From Sphingomonas crocodyli (lineage in GTDB: Bacteria > Pseudomonadota > Alphaproteobacteria > Sphingomonadales > Sphingomonadaceae): a stretch of DNA of 64,000 nucleotides. Positions 46,834 through 56,532 of this stretch are shown here, in pieces. The DNA is taken from positions 1-64,000 of the forward strand of contig NZ_SACN01000001.1 in the NCBI RefSeq assembly GCF_004005865.1. Direction: 5' to 3'. The first letter of the stretch is position 1, and the number at the start of each line of letters is the position of its first letter. The position numbers were made by a program, and so were the translations under genes. The notes under the pieces were generated by a model that saw only the letters and a program-made list of their open reading frames with translations, did not search any database and was not told where the DNA came from.

Positions 46834-48345
46834 ATGGCGCGGCCCCTTTCCGTCAGAACGCAGCGCAGCATGACCGCGCGAATCGATATGGGAGCCAGCG
46901 AGCGGGGCGAAAGCGTCTCGTTCGACATCGAGGAGCTGCTCGCCACGCGTCTGCTCGTCCAGGGCAATTCGGGCTCGGGCAAGTCGCACCTGCTGCGCCG
47001 CCTGCTCGAAGGCTCGGCGGGCCTTGTCCAGCAGGTCGTGATCGATCCCGAGGGCGACTTCGTGACTTTGGCCGATCGCTTCGGCCATGTCGCGATTTCG
47101 GCAGCCGATCATAGCGAGGCCGAAATCGCGCGCATCGCCGCGCGTATCCGCGAGCATCGCGTCTCGGTGGTCCTGGCACTCGACGAACTCGAGGTCGATG
47201 CGCAGATGAAGTGCGCCGCGACCTTCCTGTCCGCCATGTTCGATGCCCCGCGCGACCATTGGTATCCGGCCTTGGTGGTGGTGGACGAGGCGCAATTGTT
47301 CGCGCCATCCGCCGCCGGCGAAGTTTCCGAAGAAGCGCGCCGCACCTCGCTCGCGGCAATGACCAACCTGATGTGCCGCGGGCGCAAGCGCGGTCTGGCC
47401 GGGATCATCGCGACCCAGCGTCTCGCCAAACTCGCCAAGAATGTCGCGGCCGAAGCCTCCAACTTCATGATGGGGCGCACATTCCTGGACATCGATATGG
47501 CACGCGCGGCCGATCTGCTGGGCATGGAGCGGCGACAGGCGGAGGCGATCCGCGATCTGCCGCGCGGCACCTTCCTCGCGCTCGGCCCCGCCGTGTCGCG
47601 TCGCCCGATCTCGGTGCAGATCGGCGCGGTCGAAACGAGCGCGCGAAGCGGCAGCCCCAAGCTGGTCCCGCTGCCCAGCGCCGCGCAGCCAGAGGATCTG
47701 CAGGGCCTGCTGTTCGCCCCCGGCGACGATCTGCCCCCACCCCCGCCGCCGCCCCGCGCGCCGGTGCCCACCACCGACGATTTGTTGCGCGCGATCAGCC
47801 GCCCCGGACCGGTGCTGACGCCGACCGCCGCACCCTCCGCGCCCGCCATGCCCGATGACGAGCGCGAGGCCGTGATCGACGCGGTGCTGCGCGAGATCGT
47901 GGAGGATCCCGACGCGACCTATCGTGCCGCCGCCGTGCTGTTTCAGGATTTCGGCGTGCGGTGCCGGATGCACCGGCTCGCCGATCCGGGGCTCGACCTG
48001 CCCGGCTTCCGTCGCCGCCTCGCAATGGCGCGCGCCGGCCTCTACGGCGAACTCGACGAAGGCTGGCTCGACGCGATGGCGCTGGGCGCGACCCTGCCCG
48101 ACGACATGCTCGCCCCCTTCCTGCTGGTCGCGCGCGCGGGGCGTGAAGGGAGCGAGGCGCCCTCCGACACCGCGCTCGCCACCGTCTATGGCACGCACAG
48201 CCTGGGCCGCGTCCGCCGGCTAATCGCCTATATGGAGGAACAGGGCATCTTTGTCCTGCGCACCGATCTGGTCGGCAAACGATCGATCAACATCCCGCGC
48301 CTCGGCTGGACGACGGCCGCCGCGATGCCCGAGGCGGCCGAATAG
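46834..48345 (+). CDS. HerA-type ATP-binding protein (DUF87)
   Basis: A 503-residue P-loop ATPase. Walker A is VQGNSGSGKSHLLRR, Walker B LVVVDEAQLFAP, and the GLAGIIATQRLAKLAKNVAAE segment matches HerA/FtsK-like motor ATPases. A proline-rich linker (about 295-315) leads to a C-terminal helical domain. Role unknown; DNA handling or membrane processes are both possible. The start is ATG at 46834 or 46870; the former is favoured by the TGAATG coupling to a leader frame. Confidence 0.88.
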   Translation: MARPLSVRTQRSMTARIDMGASERGESVSFDIEELLATRLLVQGNSGSGKSHLLRRLLEGSAGLVQQVVIDPEGDFVTLADRFGHVAISAADHSEAEIARIAARIREHRVSVVLALDELEVDAQMKCAATFLSAMFDAPRDHWYPALVVVDEAQLFAPSAAGEVSEEARRTSLAAMTNLMCRGRKRGLAGIIATQRLAKLAKNVAAEASNFMMGRTFLDIDMARAADLLGMERRQAEAIRDLPRGTFLALGPAVSRRPISVQIGAVETSARSGSPKLVPLPSAAQPEDLQGLLFAPGDDLPPPPPPPRAPVPTTDDLLRAISRPGPVLTPTAAPSAPAMPDDEREAVIDAVLREIVEDPDATYRAAAVLFQDFGVRCRMHRLADPGLDLPGFRRRLAMARAGLYGELDEGWLDAMALGATLPDDMLAPFLLVARAGREGSEAPSDTALATVYGTHSLGRVRRLIAYMEEQGIFVLRTDLVGKRSINIPRLGWTTAAAMPEAAE

Positions 48346-48430
48346 CTTCCGTCTGCGCGTAAATCGCGGCGCTTGGGCTGCGATCCGCGAGCGCCCGCGT
48401 CATCCTCCCTGAAAAAGAACGGAGGGGATG

Positions 48431-49240
48431 ATGAAGGTCATCGACTGCCACCACCATGTCGGATCGGTGAAGGATACGCTCGGCCTTGGTGGAGCGTCAG
48501 GGGGCGGCGAAGCCGATGCCGAACTGCGCATCCGGATCGAGACGATGGCGACCAACGGCGTCGACCAGGCGATCGTCATCCCCGGCCACGGCTATATTCG
48601 CGCCGAAGGGATCGCCGACACCCGCCGGATCAACGATGCGATCGCCGCCTATCGCGATGCCGACCGCGCGCACTTCCCGGCCGCGATCGGGATCGTCGAG
48701 CCGCTTTATGGCGCGGCAGGGCTGGACGAGGTCGATCGCATCCATGCCGAACTCGGCCTGGCCGGCGTCAGTTTCCACACCCGTTATCAGGGCGTGCCCA
48801 ATGACAGTCCGCTGATCCGCAAATTGATCGAGCGGATGGAGCGGCATCGCCTGATCCCCTTCGTCCACGCCTTGCCCGAACTGAGCGACGAGGCGCCGTG
48901 GCGGGTCGCATCGATCGCGCGCGACTTTCCCGATCTGCCCTTCGTCGTGCTCGATGCCTTCGCATCCTACGAACAATCGCAGCAGGTGATGTTCCTGGCC
49001 GATCTCGCGCCCAACCTGATCTTCGACACCGGGCTGCTCTACACACTCGACATCGTGATGCCGTTCATCCGCCGCTTCGGCGCGAAGCGACTGGTTTATG
49101 GGTCGGACCTCTATTCGCACCCGCTCGGCTATCGGCACGAGCACCATGTGCTCACCCAACTGCGCAAGGCCGACCTGAAAGATGCCGAGCGCGGGCTGAT
49201 CCTGTCGGGCAATATCGAGCGGATATTGGGCCTTATCTGA
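48431..49240 (+). CDS. Amidohydrolase family protein
   Basis: A 269-residue TIM-barrel metal-dependent hydrolase of the Amidohydro_2 type. The N-terminal metal motif is VIDCHHHVGS; later YGSDLYSHPLGYRHEHH carries the usual Asp. Such proteins include decarboxylases and lactonases; substrate unknown. GGAGGGG precedes the two adjacent ATG codons. It converges with, and overlaps by eight bases, the DUF5694 gene. Confidence 0.88.
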   Translation: MKVIDCHHHVGSVKDTLGLGGASGGGEADAELRIRIETMATNGVDQAIVIPGHGYIRAEGIADTRRINDAIAAYRDADRAHFPAAIGIVEPLYGAAGLDEVDRIHAELGLAGVSFHTRYQGVPNDSPLIRKLIERMERHRLIPFVHALPELSDEAPWRVASIARDFPDLPFVVLDAFASYEQSQQVMFLADLAPNLIFDTGLLYTLDIVMPFIRRFGAKRLVYGSDLYSHPLGYRHEHHVLTQLRKADLKDAERGLILSGNIERILGLI

Positions 49241-50291
49241 GCGCCTTGCGCGTATCGACCAGATCGACCCCGGCCATGTGGCGGAGATAGGCGTCGAAAT
49301 AGAGCTTGTGGGTCGCGCCGACGATGCTGAGCACGCGCGCGCCGGGCCGATCGGCGAAGGCGCTGCGGATATTGGCGATCATGCGCAGGTTCCGCACATC
49401 CCACCAGCCGACATATTGGCGACCATAATAAGGCGGCGTGGCTTCCTTCAGCGCACCGCCCATGTCGCCCGTGACCGCGCCCTTATTGGTCTTCGGATCG
49501 TTCATATATCGGTAGAAGGCGAGCATCTGATCAGGCGTCTTCACCGCGCCCTTCTTCGCCAGATAGTCCTTCAGGAACGGATTGGGCGCGCTCCACAGCT
49601 TGCGCAAAGCATCCTCATAGGGCTTGCCGAGTGCGGCGACGGTGCGATCCGAACTGTGATCGTCGGTCGGATAAACGCGCTCCAGCCCCAGCCGCGCGGC
49701 GAGGACGGCGGCGACCTGATAATTTTCGTTCGCGCGAACCCTTTGCTTTTCGATCACCGCGACCAGCGCCGCGTCGAGCCCGTCGCCCGCATGCTGCTCC
49801 GCCTCGGGCAGGCGCAGCCACTGGACGAGCGCCGAAGCCCGATCGCCGCTCGCCAGGAACAATGCCGCCAGATGCCGCCGATCGCCCGCCGTCGGCTGCG
49901 CCGGCCAGCTTTTGAGCGCCGCATCGACCGCCGCCTCCGCCGCCGGCATATCCAGCCCGGTCGCGTCGCGCGCGGGGGCGGGATCCCAGCAGAAATCGTC
50001 GGCGACGCCGGGATAGAGCGGCTTGTAGCGGATCAGCATCTCGCAATCGGGGCCGGACAGCCCCTCGATCGTGATGACGTCGGGCCGGAACGCCGCGAGC
50101 CTGTCGAGCAGCGGCCCGAGCAATTCAGGCCGAAAACTCTCTCCGAACTCGCCCAGATGCGGCGTCCCCAGCACCAACATCTGCGTGCGCGGCCCCGCGA
50201 CCTGCATCGCGCCGGGATCAAAGGGCGCGGCGACCACCGGCAGCGACGCGGCAGCGAGGCACAGGGCGAAGAGATGGCGAGCGATGTTCAT
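49233..50291 (-). CDS. DUF5694 domain-containing secreted protein
   Basis: A 352-residue protein with a signal peptide (to about residue 21, PVVAAP). It shows MLVLGTPHLGEFGESF near the N-terminus and FADRPGARVLSIVGATHKLYFDAYL near the end, the conserved blocks of DUF5694, distantly like TraB/GumN-type proteins. Function unknown. Its leader region holds a GTGTAT...ATACAC inverted repeat. Confidence 0.82.
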   Translation of the reverse strand: MNIARHLFALCLAAASLPVVAAPFDPGAMQVAGPRTQMLVLGTPHLGEFGESFRPELLGPLLDRLAAFRPDVITIEGLSGPDCEMLIRYKPLYPGVADDFCWDPAPARDATGLDMPAAEAAVDAALKSWPAQPTAGDRRHLAALFLASGDRASALVQWLRLPEAEQHAGDGLDAALVAVIEKQRVRANENYQVAAVLAARLGLERVYPTDDHSSDRTVAALGKPYEDALRKLWSAPNPFLKDYLAKKGAVKTPDQMLAFYRYMNDPKTNKGAVTGDMGGALKEATPPYYGRQYVGWWDVRNLRMIANIRSAFADRPGARVLSIVGATHKLYFDAYLRHMAGVDLVDTRKALR

Positions 50292-50298
50292 GGAAAGA

Positions 50299-50320
50299 GT
50301 GTATCATTCATATAATACAC
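50299..50320. promoter_or_regulatory. GTGTAT...ATACAC inverted repeat, likely operator
   Basis: Six-base arms GTGTAT (50299-50304) and ATACAC (50315-50320), with a further AT...AT match inside, form an imperfect 22-base palindrome. It sits eight bases upstream of the DUF5694 start and in the divergent gap before the FAD monooxygenase. Its form resembles operators of GntR-type (YtrA-like) repressors; no such gene is adjacent. Confidence 0.55.
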
Positions 50321-50375
50321 TTGTCCACTCGCCGAACTTCCCCCTCCCCTCGCTCTCCGCTACACGCCCGTACCG

Positions 50376-51620
50376 ATGGGGCCGATCGACATTGCCGTTG
50401 CTGGATGCGGGCCGGCGGGTCTCGCGACCGCGTTGCTGCTCCATCGCGACGGCCATCGCGTGACGCTGTTCGAACGGTTCGATGCTCCAAAGCCGATCGG
50501 CTCCGGCCTGATGATCCAGCCGACCGGCATGTCGGTGCTAGCGAAACTGGGGCTTTCGGAGCGGCTGAGCGGACAGGGTGCGCGGATCGACCGGCTTGTT
50601 GGCCGCACCGCAAACGGGCGCAGCGTGCTCGACGTCCACTATCGCTCGCTCGGTCAACCGGGTCGATTCGGCATCGGTGTGCATCGGGCCGCGCTGTTCG
50701 CGATCTTGTTCGACGAGATCGCCGCCGCGGGCATTGCCATCGAGACCGGTCGCACAATCTGCGGCAGCGAACGCACCGCCGACGGATGCCGCAAGCTGTT
50801 GTTCGAACGGGGCCCCCCATCGGCGCCGTTCGACCTGATCGTCGACACGCTGGGCACCCAGACGCCCCTTGCCCCGCCGACCGGCCGGCAGCTGAGCTAT
50901 GGCGCCTTGTGGGCAAGCCTTGATTGGCCTGAGGATCCTCGCTTCGATCCGACAGCGCTGGAGCAACGTTATCGCGCGGCCAGCAAGATGGCCGGGGTCA
51001 TGCCGATCGGGATGCGCCCCGGTTCGGCCACGCCACAGGCCGCCTTCTTCTGGTCGCTTCGCGTCGATCAGTTCGAACGATGGAAAGCGGAAGGTCTGAC
51101 AGCGTGGAAACAGGAAGTGCTGGCGCTCTGGCCCATGCTCGCGCCGCTGCTCGACCAGATAGACAGCCCCGATCGATTGACCTTTGCGCGCTACGCCCAC
51201 CGCACGCTCGCCAAGCCGGCCGATGCCGCCCTGATCCATCTGGGCGACGCATGGCATTCGGCGAGCCCGCAATTGGGCCAGGGCGCCAACATGGCGATGC
51301 TCGATGCCTATGCGCTGGCGCTCGCGCTGCGCCACTCGGACGATCTCGACACCGCCATCGGCACAGCCGTCGCGCTGCGGAAGTGCCATGTGCACCTCTA
51401 TCAGGCACTCACGGCGATCCTGACCCCGGTCTATCAGTCCGATGGCCGGTTCATCCCCTGGCTTCGCGACTGGCTGGTCGGGCCGCTGTCCCGCATTCCC
51501 CCGATCCCGCGCATACAGGCCCTGCTGGTCAGCGGGTTGGTGGGGGGGCCGTTGCGCAAACTCACGCGCTATGAAGACGGCTTTTCCCGCAGCGTCCCAG
51601 CCGCTAAGGCCATCGCATGA
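50376..51620 (+). CDS. FAD-dependent monooxygenase
   Basis: A 414-residue flavoprotein of the aromatic hydroxylase/UbiH superfamily. FAD motif [17 protein letters not shown] at the N-terminus with Glu in LFERFDAP; the second flavin motif is [20 protein letters not shown]. The substrate is unknown. Its stop overlaps the trpG start as ATGA, so the two are translationally coupled, an unusual partner for trpG. Confidence 0.9.
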   Translation: MGPIDIAVAGCGPAGLATALLLHRDGHRVTLFERFDAPKPIGSGLMIQPTGMSVLAKLGLSERLSGQGARIDRLVGRTANGRSVLDVHYRSLGQPGRFGIGVHRAALFAILFDEIAAAGIAIETGRTICGSERTADGCRKLLFERGPPSAPFDLIVDTLGTQTPLAPPTGRQLSYGALWASLDWPEDPRFDPTALEQRYRAASKMAGVMPIGMRPGSATPQAAFFWSLRVDQFERWKAEGLTAWKQEVLALWPMLAPLLDQIDSPDRLTFARYAHRTLAKPADAALIHLGDAWHSASPQLGQGANMAMLDAYALALALRHSDDLDTAIGTAVALRKCHVHLYQALTAILTPVYQSDGRFIPWLRDWLVGPLSRIPPIPRIQALLVSGLVGGPLRKLTRYEDGFSRSVPAAKAIA

Positions 51621-52216
51621 TCCTGGTCATCGACAATTATGACAGCTTCACCTGGAACCTGGTCCATTATCTGATGGAGCTGGGCGCCGAGGTCGAGGTC
51701 GTGCGCAACGACGCGATCGGGGTGGGGCAGGCGATGTCGTCGGGGGCCGAGGCGTTTCTGATCTCGCCCGGCCCGTGCACCCCCAATGAGGCGGGGATCA
51801 GCCTGGAGCTGGTCGCGGCCTGCGCGGAGGCGAAGCGGCCATTGCTGGGCGTGTGTCTGGGCCACCAGTCGATCGGGCAGCATTTTGGCGGTCAGGTGAT
51901 CCGCGCGCCGCAGCTGATGCACGGCAAGACCAGCCCGATCCTGCACGACAATACGGGTCTCTATGAGGGCCTGCCCTCCCCCTTCACCGCGACGCGATAC
52001 CATTCGCTGATCGTGCCGGAAGAGGGGATGCCCGCCGATCTGGTGATCAACGCGCGCACCCCCGACGGGCAGGTGATGGGCGTGCGCCATGCGACGCTGC
52101 CGATCCACGGGGTGCAATTCCACCCCGAAAGCATCGCGACCGAACATGGCCATGCGATGCTCGCCAATTTCATGCGCGCGGCGGGAATGACGGTGAAAGA
52201 ACGAGCAGCGGCGTGA
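51617..52216 (+). CDS. trpG: Anthranilate synthase component II (glutamine amidotransferase)
   Basis: A 199-residue class-I amidotransferase supplying ammonia from glutamine to Trp[16 protein letters not shown], nucleophile Cys in [11 protein letters not shown], and His/Glu in [13 protein letters not shown] are all present. The same family serves aminodeoxychorismate synthase, but the adjacency to trpD supports TrpG. No trpE gene is in the window. Confidence 0.94.
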   Translation: MILVIDNYDSFTWNLVHYLMELGAEVEVVRNDAIGVGQAMSSGAEAFLISPGPCTPNEAGISLELVAACAEAKRPLLGVCLGHQSIGQHFGGQVIRAPQLMHGKTSPILHDNTGLYEGLPSPFTATRYHSLIVPEEGMPADLVINARTPDGQVMGVRHATLPIHGVQFHPESIATEHGHAMLANFMRAAGMTVKERAAA

Positions 52217-53199
52217 GCGCCCTGCCCGATCCGATGTTCCCGCTCGGCCAGGCCGAAGCGGAAGAAGTGTTCGCCGCGATCCTCGACGGGCACCATGACG
52301 ATGCGAGCATCACCGCCTTCCTGACCGCGATGGCGGAGCGCGACGAGACGTCGAGCGAGATTGCGGGCGCCGCGCGGGCGATGCGCGCGCGGATGATCCG
52401 CGTCACCGCCCCCGAAGGCGCGATCGACGTGTGCGGCACCGGAGGCGACGGGGCGCACAGTTTGAACGTGTCGACCGCGGTGGCGATGGTCGTCGCGGGC
52501 GCAGGCGTGCCGGTCGCCAAGCATGGCAATCGCGCGGCATCGTCAAAGGCGGGCGCGGCCGATACGCTGGAGGCTTTGGGCCTCGATCTCGATCGGGCTT
52601 CGGAGCGCGCCGAAGCATCGCTGAACGAGATCGGCATCTGCTTCCTGTTCGCGCAGAAGCATCATCCGGCGCTGAAGCCACTAGCACCGATCCGCAAGGC
52701 GATCGGGCGGCGGACGATCTTCAACCTGCTGGGGCCGATCTGCAATCCGGCGGGGGTGGAGCGCCAGTTGATCGGGGTCGCGCGGCCCGATTATCTGCCG
52801 ACCTATGCCGGCGCGCTCGATCGGCTCAAGCCTGCGTCGGCGATGCTGGTAGCAGGGGACGAGCCGCTCGACGAGCTATCGATCGCGGGCGAATCGAGCC
52901 TGTTCCGGCTGGGCGAGGCGGGATTCGGCCCCGAGCGGATCGCGCCCGAAGCCGCCGGGCTGACGCGCCACCCGCTCGATGCGATCAAGGGCGGCGACCC
53001 GGCCTATAATGCCGCCGCCCTCGCCCGCCTGCTCGATGGCGAGGCCGGTGGCTATCGCGACGCCGTGCTGTTCAACGCCGCTGCCGCTCTGATCGTCGCG
53101 GGTAAGGCCGCCGACTGGGCTGAGGGCGTGGCGATCGCGGCCGAATCGATCGACAGCGGCAAGGCCAAGGCCCTGCTCGCGCGCTGGGTCGCGTTCTAA
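52213..53199 (+). CDS. trpD: Anthranilate phosphoribosyltransferase
   Basis: A 328-residue TrpD transferring phosphoribose to anthranilate. The PRPP loop is [18 protein letters not shown], followed by [16 protein letters not shown] and [15 protein letters not shown]. Starts with GTG overlapping the trpG stop (GTGA). trpC, normally next, is not downstream. Confidence 0.96.
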   Translation: MSALPDPMFPLGQAEAEEVFAAILDGHHDDASITAFLTAMAERDETSSEIAGAARAMRARMIRVTAPEGAIDVCGTGGDGAHSLNVSTAVAMVVAGAGVPVAKHGNRAASSKAGAADTLEALGLDLDRASERAEASLNEIGICFLFAQKHHPALKPLAPIRKAIGRRTIFNLLGPICNPAGVERQLIGVARPDYLPTYAGALDRLKPASAMLVAGDEPLDELSIAGESSLFRLGEAGFGPERIAPEAAGLTRHPLDAIKGGDPAYNAAALARLLDGEAGGYRDAVLFNAAAALIVAGKAADWAEGVAIAAESIDSGKAKALLARWVAF

Positions 53200-53293
53200 G
53201 CCCCAAGCCGCGCTCGCGGACCCATAAGTTTATCTCGTTTGTTGCTGGGGCGGAGCGATCCCACTTTCGCGGCAGATTCACACGAGGTCCGTC

Positions 53294-54604
53294 ATGGCCA
53301 GCAAGCCCGCTCAACGTCCTTTCTTCAGCAATTTTGGATTGCAGGTCCTCGCCGGCATGGTGGTGGGGCTGCTGCTCGGCGTGCTCGCGCGGCATATCGG
53401 CGCGGGGCCGGAGGGCGAGGCGAACGCGCTGGCCGAGACGCTCGACACGGTCGGGTCGATCTTCGTCCAGTTGCTCAAGGCTCTGGTGCCGCCTCTGATC
53501 TTCGCCGCGATCGTGACGAGCATCATCAATCTGCGCGAGTTGCAGAATGCCGCGCGGTTGGTCGCGCAGACGCTTTTGTGGTTCGCGATCACCTCGCTGA
53601 TCGCGGTCGGCATCGGCATCGCGCTAGGCGTGATCATCCAGCCGGGGCTTTCGGCCGGGGTCGCCCCCGCCGATGCGGCCGTACCCAAGTCGGTCGGCAG
53701 CTGGCTCGATTTCCTGAAAGGGCTGATCCCCGCCAACGCCTTCGGCCTGACCGCGTCGACCAAGCTGTCGGACACCGGCACCGCATCGACCAGCCTGGGT
53801 TTCAACGTGCTCCAGCTGATCGTCATCTCGATCGCGGTCGGCGCGGCGGCGCTCAAGGTCGGTGAGGTGGCGGAGCCGTTCGTGGGCTTCGTTCGCGCGC
53901 TCCTGGGCATCATGCGCAAGCTTCTGTGGTGGGTGATCCGGCTGACCCCGATCGGGTCGGCGGGGCTGATCGGCCATGCGGTCGCCGAATATGGCTGGGA
54001 CGCGCTGGCGCGGCTCGGCAGCTTTGCGGGGGCGATCTATCTGGGCCTCGCGATCGTGCTGCTGGTGGTTTACCCGACGCTGCTGCTGATCAACGGCATT
54101 TCGCCGCGCCGCTTCTTCGCGGGCGCGTGGCCGGCGATCCAGCTGGGCTTCGTATCGCGATCGTCGGTCGGCACCTTGCCCGTGACCGAGGCTTCGGCCG
54201 AGACGGTAGGCGTGCCGCGCACCTATGCGAGCTTTGCGGTGCCGCTGGGTTCGACGACCAAGATGGACGGATGCGCCGCCATCTATCCGGCGATCTCGGC
54301 GATCTTCGTCGCGCAATTCTATGGCCTGCCGTTGGGGCTAACCGATTACGGCCTGATCGTGTTCGTGTCGGTCCTGGGCTCCGCCGCGACGGCGGGGCTG
54401 ACGGGGGCGACGGTGATGCTGACGCTGACGCTTTCCACCCTCGGCCTGCCGCTGGAAGGTGCGGGGCTGCTGCTCGCGATCGATCCGATCCTCGACATGG
54501 GGCGGACCGCGGTGAACGTCGCGGGGCAGGTTCTCGTCCCCATGATCGTCGCCAAGCGCGAGGGAATCCTTGAGGAGCCGGTGCCCGACGCGCTACCTGC
54601 TTAA
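53294..54604 (+). CDS. Dicarboxylate/amino acid:cation symporter
   Basis: A 436-residue inner membrane transporter of the DAACS family (GltP/DctA type). Multiple hydrophobic helices, the serine-rich re-entrant loop (SRSSVGTLPVTEAS), FAVPLGSTTKMDG and the late ILDMGRTAVNVAGQ motif identify it. It imports glutamate or C4-dicarboxylates with Na+ or H+. The first ATG after a GAGGTCCGTC stretch was used. Confidence 0.93.
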   Translation: MASKPAQRPFFSNFGLQVLAGMVVGLLLGVLARHIGAGPEGEANALAETLDTVGSIFVQLLKALVPPLIFAAIVTSIINLRELQNAARLVAQTLLWFAITSLIAVGIGIALGVIIQPGLSAGVAPADAAVPKSVGSWLDFLKGLIPANAFGLTASTKLSDTGTASTSLGFNVLQLIVISIAVGAAALKVGEVAEPFVGFVRALLGIMRKLLWWVIRLTPIGSAGLIGHAVAEYGWDALARLGSFAGAIYLGLAIVLLVVYPTLLLINGISPRRFFAGAWPAIQLGFVSRSSVGTLPVTEASAETVGVPRTYASFAVPLGSTTKMDGCAAIYPAISAIFVAQFYGLPLGLTDYGLIVFVSVLGSAATAGLTGATVMLTLTLSTLGLPLEGAGLLLAIDPILDMGRTAVNVAGQVLVPMIVAKREGILEEPVPDALPA

Positions 54605-54607
54605 GGC

Positions 54608-55288
54608 ATGGCAGAGATCAAGCTTCACGACAGTTGGAAGGCACCACTTCAGGGGGAGTTCGACTCCCCCTATATGGCGGCGCTCCGTCAGTTCCTTGTC
54701 GGTGAGAAGGACAAGGGCAAGCGCATCTTTCCGGCGGGGAGCGAGTGGTTCCGCGCGCTCGACCTGACCCCGCTCGACAAGGTGAAGGTCGTGATCCTCG
54801 GGCAGGATCCCTATCATGGCGAGGGGCAGGCGCATGGCCTGTGCTTCAGCGTGAAGCCGGGGGTGCGGCCGCCGCCGAGCCTGGTGAACATCTGCAAGGA
54901 GCTTGGCACCGACCTGGGACTGCCGCGACCCGCGCATGGATTTCTCGAATCGTGGGCGCAGCAGGGCGTGCTTCTGCTCAACAGCGTGATGACGGTCGAA
55001 ATGGGCATGGCGGCGTCGCACCGCGACCGGGGCTGGGAAAAGTTCACCGATGCGATCATCCGCCTGATCAACGCGCGACCCGATCCGGTCGTCTTCCTGC
55101 TGTGGGGTAGCTACGCGCAGAAGAAGGCGGCGTTCGTCGATTCGCGCCACCTGGTACTGAAGGCGGCGCACCCCTCACCGCTTTCGGCGCATTCGGGCTT
55201 CTTCGGATGTCGGCACTTCTCCAAGGCCAACGCCTTTCTGGAGGCGCATGGGCAGACGCCGATCGATTGGTCGCTGCCGCCCGTCTAA
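54608..55288 (+). CDS. ung: Uracil-DNA glycosylase
   Basis: A 226-residue family-1 UDG that removes uracil from DNA. Catalytic Asp and water-activating loop in [16 protein letters not shown], and the minor-groove loop [17 protein letters not shown], are intact. It begins three bases after the symporter stop. Repeat A copy 8 follows the gene. Confidence 0.97.
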   Translation: MAEIKLHDSWKAPLQGEFDSPYMAALRQFLVGEKDKGKRIFPAGSEWFRALDLTPLDKVKVVILGQDPYHGEGQAHGLCFSVKPGVRPPPSLVNICKELGTDLGLPRPAHGFLESWAQQGVLLLNSVMTVEMGMAASHRDRGWEKFTDAIIRLINARPDPVVFLLWGSYAQKKAAFVDSRHLVLKAAHPSPLSAHSGFFGCRHFSKANAFLEAHGQTPIDWSLPPV

Positions 55289-55289
55289 A

Positions 55290-55413
55290 TCCTCCCCCGG
55301 AGGGGGAGGGGGACCGCGAAGCGGTGGAGGGGTAGCTCTCCACACAGGTATCGCTGCCGGCCAATACCCCTCCGTCAGTCCTTCGGACTGCCACCTCCCC
55401 CGCCGGGGGAGGA
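55290..55413. repeat. Family A repeat, copy 8
   Basis: Full element starting one base after the ung stop. Its right third is read by the leftward ribbon-helix-helix gene, whose stop codon at 55375 lies inside the repeat. Confidence 0.9.
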
Positions 55414-55605
55414 TTGGTCGCGCGGCGGCCGCCCCCGCTTTGCCGGTTCACCCAACTCCACCCGCACGCCGCGCTTGGCCAGCGCCTCGCGCAGCAGGCA
55501 TTCGATCTGGGCGTTGACGCTGCGCAGGTCGGCCGCGGCCGCGCGCTCGATCGCGGCAAACAGCGCCGGATCGAGGCGGAGCGGATAGGCCTTCTTCGAA
55601 GTCAT
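55375..55605 (-). CDS. Ribbon-helix-helix (Arc-type) DNA-binding protein
   Basis: A 76-residue protein. Residues about 5-45 (YPLRLDPALFAAIERAAA and SVNAQIECLLREAL) match Arc/HicB-type ribbon-helix-helix domains, here a likely autoregulator. The last dozen residues (SSPGGGGGSPKD) are encoded by repeat A copy 8, so the original C-terminus was probably replaced. It follows the SPFH gene by 12 bases on the same strand and may bind the palindrome upstream of that gene. Confidence 0.82.
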   Translation of the reverse strand: MTSKKAYPLRLDPALFAAIERAAAADLRSVNAQIECLLREALAKRGVRVELGEPAKRGRPPRDQSSPGGGGGSPKD

Positions 55606-55617
55606 TACTGCCAAGAT

Positions 55618-56517
55618 CTACTGATAGAGCGTGCCGGTGTTGACGATCGGCTGGGTCTCCCGCTCGCCACACAGGACGACCATCAGATTGGAGACCATCG
55701 CCGCGCGCCGTTCGTCGTCGAGTTCGACGACATCGCGCGCCGACAATTGCTCGAGCGCCATTTCCACCATCGACACCGCACCTTCGACCAGCTTGGCGCG
55801 CGCGGCGACAACCGCCTCCGCCTGCTGCCGCCGCAGCATCGCGCCGGCGATTTCGGGCGCATAGGCCAAGTGGGTCAGCCCGCATTCGTCGACGGTGATC
55901 CCCGCGATCGCGAGACGCGCGCGCAGTTCGTCGCGCAGCGCATTGTTCACCTCGTCATGGTGGCCACGCAGGGTCACTTCGGCTTCGTCGCCGTCATAAG
56001 CGTAGCGCGATCCGATCGCGCGGACGCCCGCCTCGATCTGCACGCCCACGAAGGCGCGATAATCGTCGATGTCGAACAAAGCCTGCGCGGTATCGGTGAC
56101 GCGCCAGACGAGCTGCGCCGCAATCTCGATCGGGTTGCCGCGCAGATCGTTGACCTTGAGCTTTTCGGAGATCGCATTGTTGGCGCGCACCGAGATGCGC
56201 GCGCGGCTCATCCACGGCCAGGTCCAGCGCAGGCCCGTCGCGCGATCGGTGCCGCGATAGCTGCCGAACAGCAGGATCGCGACTGCCTGATTGGGCTGCA
56301 ATATGTAGAAGCCGCGCAGGATCAGGATGAACAGGACCACCAGAACGGGCGTCCCGCCGATCAGCCAGAGCGGGCCGTTGCCGCCCGCATTCGACAGCGC
56401 CGATCCGACGAGCGCGAACAAGGCGACGAGCGCGATCAGCAGCATCGCCCACCCGCTGAACGTCATCGCCCCCCGCTCACGATTGGCGTGGAGCAGGCCG
56501 GAAGTGGGATCGGTCAT
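55618..56517 (-). CDS. SPFH domain protein (stomatin/prohibitin-like)
   Basis: A 299-residue protein with two N-terminal hydrophobic segments (about 18-36 and 44-65) and the SPFH domain from about 70 to 230 (GLRWTWPWMSRARISVRAN, RDELRARLAIAGITVDECGLTHLAYAPEI). SPFH proteins form membrane rings or microdomains. Its operon partner is the ribbon-helix-helix protein. A perfect palindrome lies upstream of the start. Confidence 0.92.
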   Translation of the reverse strand: MTDPTSGLLHANRERGAMTFSGWAMLLIALVALFALVGSALSNAGGNGPLWLIGGTPVLVVLFILILRGFYILQPNQAVAILLFGSYRGTDRATGLRWTWPWMSRARISVRANNAISEKLKVNDLRGNPIEIAAQLVWRVTDTAQALFDIDDYRAFVGVQIEAGVRAIGSRYAYDGDEAEVTLRGHHDEVNNALRDELRARLAIAGITVDECGLTHLAYAPEIAGAMLRRQQAEAVVAARAKLVEGAVSMVEMALEQLSARDVVELDDERRAAMVSNLMVVLCGERETQPIVNTGTLYQ

Positions 56518-56532
56518 GCGACTCTCCTTCGG

